Assembly (NCBI GenBank): GCA_026770585.1
Contig: MU646872.1
Location: forward strand, 197,391 to 207,455
DNA: 10,065 nt
Direction: 5' to 3'
DNA from: Baffinella frigidus
Taxonomy: Eukaryota > Cryptophyceae > Cryptomonadales > Baffinellaceae
This document shows positions 6,701 through 10,065 of the stretch, piece by piece. Below the pieces are notes generated by a model. The model was not told where the DNA came from. It did not search any database and saw nothing but the letters and a program-made list of their open reading frames with translations. Positions within the stretch are counted from its first letter, which is position 1; the number at the start of each line of letters is the position of its first letter. The position numbers and the translations under genes are program-made.

Positions 6701-9415
6701 CCCTCAACTAGGTACACGACAGCGACGCAGACCACAACCCACAACCCACAACCCACAACCCACAATCCACAACCCTAAACCCTAAAACCAAGCCCCTACA
6801 CCCTCAACCTTAAACCCGAAACCCTAAACCAAGTACACAGCAGCGACGCCCTTACACCCTCAACCTTAAACACTGAACCGGAAACCAGGTACACGACAGC
6901 GACGCAGACGAAACAGAACTTCAAGATGCTCAAGGAGCTCTTCCCGGGGGTGCTCCCTAAGCCCTGAACCCTGGACCCTTCACCCTACATCCTGCACCCT
7001 GAACCCTGAACCCTGAATTCTCAACACTAAACTCTCAACCCTAAACCCTGAACCCTGAACCCTCAACCCTCAACCCTTAACCCTCAATTCTAAACCCTCA
7101 ACCCTAAACCCTAAACCCTAAACCCTAAACCCTTAACACCCAACCCTAAACACCAACCCCTAAACCTAACCCCCAAGCCCCAAACCCCAAACCCCAAACC
7201 CCAAACCCCAACCCCCAAACCCTAACCACCAAATCCCAACCGCAGCCGTACACGTTCATCTTCCCAGCATCACCCGACCTACCGAAGATGATCCTGGAGC
7301 ACAAGACGCGGCTCAAGACGTGGAAGCGCTCCGAGATCGGCGTGCGCATGCCTGACGATGCCATCTGCGTTGAGGTCACTGAGCGAGCGAGCCTCCTTCC
7401 CTCCCGTTGAGAAAAACCTCTGCGGCGCATGCCAAACGATCCCACCTGTCTCGAGGTCACCCTAAACCCCAACCCCCCGCTCCCTCCAGGGGTTCCTCAC
7501 CCTGTCTTCTCTCCCGGGGTTACTCGGCAGGGTGGGTAAGCTTCGAAGGCAGGGTGAGTTACCTCAGGAGGGAAGGCAGAGATACTCGCCCAGCCTTCCC
7601 TTCCAGGGTTACTCGCCCGCAGTGACGCCCCTGAGAACAGCCTCTGCGGTACATGCCATCCTGTGCGATGCCGGCCCTAAACCCTGAACCCTGAACCTAA
7701 ACCCCAACCCCCAAACCCCAAACTCCAAGCCCTAAACCCTAAACCCTAGACCAAACCCTAAACCCTAAACCCTGCACCACACCATAAACCCTGAACTCTT
7801 CTAAACCCTGGACAGCTGCTGGAGCAGGCAGACGTTCCACTACTCTACGCAACGTGAGGAGAGTTGCGGGGAGTGAGTCAGTGTGAAGGAGGGGGGGGGG
7901 TGCAGGGAGGGAGAGAGTGCGAAGGTGTGGTGCTGTGGTGCTTGAGAGGAGTGAGTGAGTGGTAAGGGGTGGCGGTGGAGTGGTACGTGCGAGGAGTGCA
8001 TGAGGGGTGAGGTACCTTACCAAGGTGGTGTGTTGGGGCAGATAATGGAGCAAGTGGACGTTCCACTGCTCTGCGCGACCGTGCCCCCTAGCCTCGATGG
8101 AGGTCCCAAAACCCAGACCCTAAACCCCCAACCCCCAACCTCCAACCCCCAACCCCAAACCCCTAACCCCAAACCCCTAACCCCACACCCCAAACCCCAA
8201 ACCCCAAACCCCAAACCCCACACCTCACTCCCCACACCCCAAACCCCAAACCCCAACCCGCAACCCCTGGCCTCGATGGAGGTCTGCGTCGATAACCCTA
8301 AACCACATGTCCTAAACCATGAACGTACATCCGAACCCCTAAATCTTGAAACCAAATCCTTAACCCCAGACCCTAGACCTCAAATTTTTAACCCTCCAAA
8401 CCCTAAAACGTTTACCGAGGTGCGCCTCCATAACCCTGAACTACATACCCTCAATCCTAAACCCCAAACCCCGAAACCCAAACCCCAAACCCCAAACCCC
8501 AAACCCCAAACCCCAAACCTCAAACCCCTTTACCCCTTTACCCCAAACCCCAAACCCCAAACCCCGAACTCCAAACCCCACACCCCAAACCCCACACCCC
8601 AAACCCAAACCCCAACCCCCAACACCCAACACCCAACACCCAACCCCCAACCCACACACTCGACCCCACACGGAGCAGGGGAGTTCTGCGCGGGGACAGC
8701 GATGGAGGAGTTTGGGCGGGATATCGACTTCTATGTGGATGCTGGGCCGCGCAACCAGGCCCTCCAAGAAGATCAGCAGGTTGCGAGCCTCCCGCGGCGG
8801 CTTGGGGTTTTGAGGTTTGGGGTTTAGGGTTTAGGGTTTAGGGTTTAGGGTTTAGGGCGTAGGGTGTAGGGTGTAGGGTGTGGGGTGTAGGGTGTAGGGT
8901 GTAGGGTGTAGGGTTTCGGAGGTAGGGTTTAGGGTTTAGGGTTTAGGGTTTAGGGTTTAGGGTTTAGGGTTTAGGGTTTAGGGTTCAGGGTTTGGAGTTT
9001 AGGGTTTAGGGTTTAGGGTTTAGGGTTTGGGGTTTTGGGTGTAGGGTCTTGGGGTTGGGTTGCAGGCGTTGAACCCCATCAGGTGGTGTGTTTCTCACAC
9101 ATCGCGACACACCACTTCCACTTCCAGACGTGAGGCCCAAAAGAGCACTTCTTCCCGCACGGCTCTCCCTGCCCTTAACCCAGGCGTTCCGCACTGCTGC
9201 TATGTGCTGAAGAAACAGCGGCGTTAATGGCGGCGTTTCCGCGGTAATGCCCAGGGGCGGGACGTGTAAGATGCGTCCGGTGTTCCCTACTGCTAACGTT
9301 ATCTCCTCTGGCGGTATGGCAGTTCCGCACGACGGTGGTGGACTTCACGAGCGATCCTCCCGAGGTGCTTCGCGACTCTAGCGTGGGCACGGACCGCCTC
9401 CAGGAGTGGCTGTGA
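3561..9415 (+). CDS. TsaC/Sua5/YrdC/YciO-family protein, nine exons
   Basis: Exons 3561-3782, 4115-4191, 5334-5393, 6179-6259, 6889-6949, 7246-7374, 8042-8102, 8679-8779 and 9323-9415; 885 nt, 294 residues plus TGA. Every junction is GT-AG and in phase. Family motifs come in order: WKLEPAVQALKNGGLG (83-98), PTDTSYA (101-107), RIYEMR (120-125), KPLSLLC (133-139), FPGPYTFIFPAS (165-176), GVRMPDDAIC (199-208), VPLLCATV (217-224), DIDFYVDAG (245-253), TTVVD (267-271), PPEVLR (276-281). TsaC/Sua5 enzymes make threonylcarbamoyl-AMP from threonine, bicarbonate and ATP for the tRNA t6A modification. CATVPP replaces the STSAN-type motif of true TsaC, so the YciO-like or plant plastid-type branch fits better and the exact reaction is unsure. 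Residues 1-60 are Arg/Ser-rich like an organelle presequence. There is no Sua5 C-terminal domain. Confidence 0.93.
4115..4191 (+). CDS. YrdC-family gene exon 2
   Basis: Acceptor GATCCGCAG, donor GTATCC, leaving phase 2. It encodes IESFESDSWKLEPAVQALKN and GGLGI, the first helix and strand of the YrdC fold just before the PTDT motif. Its 3' end plus donor is tandemly duplicated just downstream (4214-4242). Confidence 0.92.
4185..4242 (+). repeat. 29-bp tandem duplication across the exon 2 donor
   Basis: 4185-4213 (true exon 2 end and donor) is repeated at 4214-4242 with a few substitutions; the copy reads AATCATGCAT where the original reads AATCATGTAT, so the copied donor has lost its GT. Confidence 0.85.
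4591..4645. repeat. 21-bp direct repeat, period 34, in intron 2
   Basis: GGTTTTGCTCTCCTAGAAGC plus A occurs at 4591-4611 and 4625-4645. The rest of intron 2 (4192-5333) is unique AT-richer sequence plus the duplicated block listed separately; no gene was recognised in it. Confidence 0.8.
4716..5352 (+). repeat. Diverged duplicated block and exon 3 acceptor echo
   Basis: Acceptor GCAG plus the first 19 bases of exon 3 (5330-5352) recurs exactly at 5216-5238. GCTACTGTCGGCT-GATT occurs at 4716-4733 and 5234-5251. A CATGGCT-GTGTG then CCCACGG order is shared by about 4862-4912 and 5305-5343, so the first unit may carry a decayed third acceptor near 4905. Confidence 0.75.
5334..5393 (+). CDS. YrdC-family gene exon 3: PTDT motif
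   Basis: A 60-nt exon after TGAGCAG, donor GTGACG. One base completes an isoleucine, then PTDTSYAFVTPITSREGIE follows, with AG left for an arginine. PTDT-x-Y is the hallmark substrate-binding motif of the family. An incomplete copy of its acceptor and first 19 bases lies at 5216-5238. Confidence 0.93.
5560..5675 (+). repeat. CCCTCAA/CCCTCCA array in intron 3
   Basis: Degenerate period-7 C-rich repeats on the sense strand, the same variant as in the RRM intron, whereas the introns downstream use mostly CCCTAAA and CCCCAAA forms. Confidence 0.8.
5732..5749. repeat. Perfect 18-bp palindrome
   Basis: GCTGATCTGCAGATCAGC lies in the duplicated unit ahead of the first exon 4 echo; its left half recurs at 5945-5954 in the next unit, 213 bp on. 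Confidence 0.7.
5813..6093 (+). repeat. Two truncated copies of exon 4 and its acceptor
   Basis: 5813-5858 matches the true junction 6175-6220 at 44 of 46 bases, and 6051-6093 matches at 42 of 43. Both break off before KPLSLLC is complete and run into a shared GATGAGCTCA sequence. Both keep an intact CAG acceptor. Confidence 0.9.
6179..6259 (+). CDS. YrdC-family gene exon 4: KPLSLLC motif
   Basis: Acceptor CGGGCAG, donor GTACAC, phase 2 to phase 2. It encodes IYEMRQAASTVKKPLSLLCG then SISQIA, matching the conserved RIYxxK...KPLSxLC segment. Of three copies of the exon start in this intron, only this one runs through to the conserved motif and a usable donor. Confidence 0.93.
6351..6390 (+). 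repeat. Echo of the exon 4 donor junction
   Basis: The last 17 bases of exon 4 and the first 23 of intron 4 (6243-6282) recur here at 35 of 40 positions; the copied donor keeps its GT (ATGTACAT). Confidence 0.88.
6481..6849 (+). repeat. Four echoes of the exon 5 acceptor junction
   Basis: Compared with the true junction at 6887-6919: 6481-6513 matches 32 of 33, 6613-6645 matches 30 of 33, 6710-6732 matches 23 of 23, and 6831-6849 matches 16 of 19. They are separated by CCCTAAA-type repeats. Each keeps an AG at the splice position. Confidence 0.92.
6889..6949 (+). CDS. YrdC-family gene exon 5
   Basis: Acceptor AACCAG, donor GTGCTC. It completes a methionine, then reads YTTATQTKQNFKMLKELFPG. 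The helix leading to LFPG-PYTF is conserved in the family. Four upstream fragments copy its acceptor and first bases, but only this copy continues in frame. Confidence 0.92.
6952..7243 (+). repeat. Telomere-like array in intron 5
   Basis: CCCTGAA, CCCTCAA, CCCTAAA and CCCCAAA units in succession, sorted into short homogeneous runs. No junction echo was seen in this intron. Confidence 0.85.
7246..7374 (+). CDS. YrdC-family gene exon 6: PYTF and GVRMPDD motifs
   Basis: 43 codons, phase 0 at both ends, acceptor CAACCGCAG and donor GTCACT. It starts PYTFIFPASPDLPK and ends IGVRMPDDAICVE. GPYTFI(L/F) and GVR(M/I)PDD are among the strongest family signatures, which makes this the most secure exon. 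Confidence 0.95.
7425..7460 (+). repeat. Echo of the exon 6 donor junction
   Basis: Matches 7344-7379 at 29 of 36 bases, covering the MPDDAIC codons and the donor GTCAC. A still weaker relative with CCTCTGCGG-ACATGCC lies near 7640-7670. Between them, 7470-7620 holds GGGTTACTCG repeats and a GGGAAGGC/GCCTTCCC inverted repeat. Confidence 0.8.
7675..7812 (+). repeat. Telomere-like array in intron 6
   Basis: CCCTAAA and CCCTGAA units immediately upstream of the exon 7 echo. Confidence 0.8.
7816..7853 (+). pseudogene. Shorter second version of exon 7
   Basis: After a CAG acceptor it reads LLEQADVPLLYA then AC|GTGAGG, closely like exon 7 (IMEQVDVPLLCA). Its donor leaves phase 2, which does not fit exon 8 (needs phase 1), so using it would shift the frame. 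Best read as a decoy echo, though regulated use is possible. Purine-rich DNA with a G run follows (7854-8030). Confidence 0.8.
8042..8102 (+). CDS. YrdC-family gene exon 7
   Basis: Acceptor GGGGCAG, donor GTCCCA, ending in phase 1. It encodes IMEQVDVPLLCATVPPSLDG, matching the ILEE-x-x-x-PL(I/L)-x-(S/T) region. A shorter second version lies at 7816-7853. This one is chosen because it alone joins in frame to exon 8. Confidence 0.9.
8106..8670 (+). repeat. C-rich telomere-like array in intron 7
   Basis: Mostly CCCCAAA and CCCTAAA, with runs of CCCAACA near the end. It contains a donor echo at 8265-8284 and two related inserts at 8279-8325 and 8414-8460. Confidence 0.9.
8265..8284 (+). repeat. 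Echo of the exon 7 donor junction
   Basis: 19 of 20 bases match 8086-8105, the end of exon 7 and its donor GTC (CCTCGATGGAG|GTC). The copied donor is intact. A following GAGGT-GCG-C-TAACCCT pattern recurs near 8414. Confidence 0.85.
8679..8779 (+). CDS. YrdC-family gene exon 8
   Basis: Acceptor GGAGCAG, donor GTTGCG. Two bases complete a glycine, then EFCAGTAMEEFGRDIDFYVD and AGPRNQALQEDQQ. The segment matches the family's DxVVDGG strand. The loop between DAG and TTVVD is longer than usual (13 residues). C-rich repeats lie upstream and G-rich repeats downstream. Confidence 0.9.
8806..9062 (+). repeat. G-rich TTTAGGG array in intron 8
   Basis: Here the sense strand carries TTTAGGG, including perfect heptamer runs at about 8820-8858 and 8930-8983, with GTGTAGGG variants between. 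Orientation is opposite to the array upstream of exon 8. Confidence 0.95.
9323..9415 (+). CDS. YrdC-family gene exon 9: TTVVD motif and C-terminus
   Basis: Acceptor TATGGCAG. It encodes FRTTVVDFTSDPPEVLRDSS, then VGTDRLQEWL and TGA. (S/T)TVVD, a short turn, then EVLR is the conserved family C-terminus; the protein ends here without a Sua5 domain. Confidence 0.93.
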   Translation, partial: FRTTVVDFTSDPPEVLRDSSVGTDRLQEWL

Positions 9416-9696
9416 CCCGTGTCAGCACCGCTGCAGGAGTGGAAATAGATGGGCCCTCCTCAGGACAGACATGGCGCGGGGATAGCAATGGCTGTGACGT
9501 GGGGGGCGGGCGGCTGTAGAAAACGTTGGTAGGCAGGGGGCAGCCCCCCCCTGCCCCCTGACCAGGGGGCAGCCCCTCCTGGTCTGTAGAAAAGAAACTG
9601 CGTTTATTTCGGATCGAAAACAACATGGCCACCATGTAGACCTTCGCCCCCCAGTAAGAGAACCGGCGCCCTGCTCTCCTGCCAAAAGTGGAACTA

Positions 9697-9763
9697 CAGG
9701 GGTACCTCGCGCATAAGAAACCGCGCCCTCGTAGGACCCTACAGGGGTATTTGGGCTGAGAAC
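9697..9763. mobile_element. Truncated MITE family A copy
   Basis: The left repeat at 9697-9721 matches the complete copy at 24 of 25 bases and is preceded by TA. The body is cut short after TAGGACCCTA, where a second, diverged CAGGGGTA end begins at 9742 in the same orientation. This suggests nesting or internal rearrangement. Confidence 0.65.
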
Positions 9764-9782
9764 ACGGGTGTTCCGACAACGG

Positions 9783-9868
9783 CCGGTGTCTGTTTTCTTA
9801 AATCCATACCAGAGGGTTGACTGAACGCAAGATTTAGTCAACTCTCTGGTACTAAATGAAGAAACCGG
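9783..9868. repeat. Imperfect foldback sequence downstream of the YrdC gene
   Basis: The inner arms 9807-9822 and 9836-9851 match at 15 of 16; outer arms CCGGTGTCTGTTTTCTT and AAGAAACCGG extend the foldback with gaps. It may be a third, decayed MITE, but no clear target duplication is visible. Confidence 0.5.
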
Positions 9869-10065
9869 TGGGCCCACACCCGGTCTGTGTTCTTAACTTT
9901 TTCTTCTGCGATCGACTTTACAAGTGATTTTTATCGCGGCCGAACGTTTCTCAGGTGGAAACAATCGACTTTCGATTGCGGGTTTTCCGTTTCTCGGGAA
10001 TTAACGGTATTTGTACGAGATGTCGCCCGAAATTAGGCAGCCTGCGGCGCAAAAAAACAGATAAA

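Larger units (their letters stand above)
6262..6888 (+). repeat. Telomere-like CCCTAAA array in intron 4
   Basis: Degenerate CCCTAAA, CCCACAA and CCCTCAA units fill the intron, interrupted by one donor echo and four acceptor echoes annotated separately. Sense strand is C-rich throughout. Confidence 0.9.
9416..10065. other. Downstream non-coding DNA with hairpins
   Basis: No gene was recognised. It holds a GC hairpin CAGGGGGCAG / CTGCCCCCTG (9534-9560) between CTGTAGAAAA direct repeats (9514 and 9584), the truncated MITE A, an inverted repeat TACCAGAG-GTTGACT at 9807-9822 and 9836-9851, the palindrome GTGGGCCCAC (9868-9877) and a small hairpin CAATCG/CGATTG (9962-9978). The last 150 bp are AT-richer. 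Confidence 0.6.

Noticed and set aside
6481-6919. Regularly spaced repeats suggesting a CRISPR array
   Set aside because: The repeats differ in length, the spacers are telomere-like repeats, and each repeat copies the start of exon 5 in a eukaryotic gene.
8017-8767. Gly/Trp/Val-rich minus-strand open frames
   Set aside because: They are translations of the heptamer array in reverse (GLGFGVWGL-type periodicity) opposite real exons.
7955-8827. 290-codon plus-strand open frame as one protein
   Set aside because: It joins exon 7 and exon 8 through the CCCCAAA array, whose period-7 translation (PNPKPQT) is an artefact. The spliced model removes it and matches the family better.
8806-9062. True chromosome end
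   Set aside because: The array is degenerate, lies between two exons of one gene, and coding sequence with its stop codon follows.

Overview
This is eukaryotic nuclear DNA carrying two intron-rich genes transcribed divergently from a shared promoter of about 105 bp (3456-3560). Evidence for a eukaryote: GT-AG introns that restore protein-family reading frames, an RRM protein with an RGG region, (TTTAGGG)n plant-type telomere heptamers lying inside introns, and small Tc1/mariner-like elements with TA target duplications. TTTAGGG is used by plants and green algae, and also by dinoflagellates, chromerids and some other protists. With the presequence-like N-termini of both proteins this suggests a photosynthetic protist, but the sequence does not fix the lineage.

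Left gene (minus strand, 3455 down to about 902): a glycine-rich, RGG-containing RNA-binding protein with one RRM split over exons 2-4, and a hydrophobic, signal-like N-terminus. Its C-terminal end is uncertain. Right gene (plus strand, 3561 to 9415): a TsaC/Sua5/YrdC/YciO-family protein of 294 residues in nine small exons (60-222 nt). No continuous open frame shows it; I assembled it from splice junctions, and every phase closes through to a natural stop.

Layout: 1-50 truncated end of a mobile element preceded by poly-G; 49-600 no supported gene; 603-737 MITE; 853-878 hairpin; 902-3455 RRM gene, with a second MITE at 1502-1618 in its last intron; 3456-3560 bidirectional promoter with an 18-bp palindrome around TGACGTCA; 3561-9415 YrdC-family gene; 9416-10065 non-coding DNA with a truncated mobile element and hairpins.

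The most striking feature is how the introns are built. Many splice junctions are 'echoed' inside the adjacent intron: copies of about 20-50 nt spanning intron end plus exon start (upstream of a true acceptor), or exon end plus intron start (downstream of a true donor). These copies alternate with degenerate telomere-like heptamers (CCCTAAA, CCCTCAA, CCCCAAA). The pattern occurs in at least seven introns of the two genes. It looks like intron growth by tandem duplication across splice junctions combined with telomere-like repeat expansion, and it creates many decoy splice sites. Around exon 8 the heptamer array switches from C-rich to G-rich on the sense strand, so the pre-mRNA could fold into a long inverted repeat with that exon in the loop.
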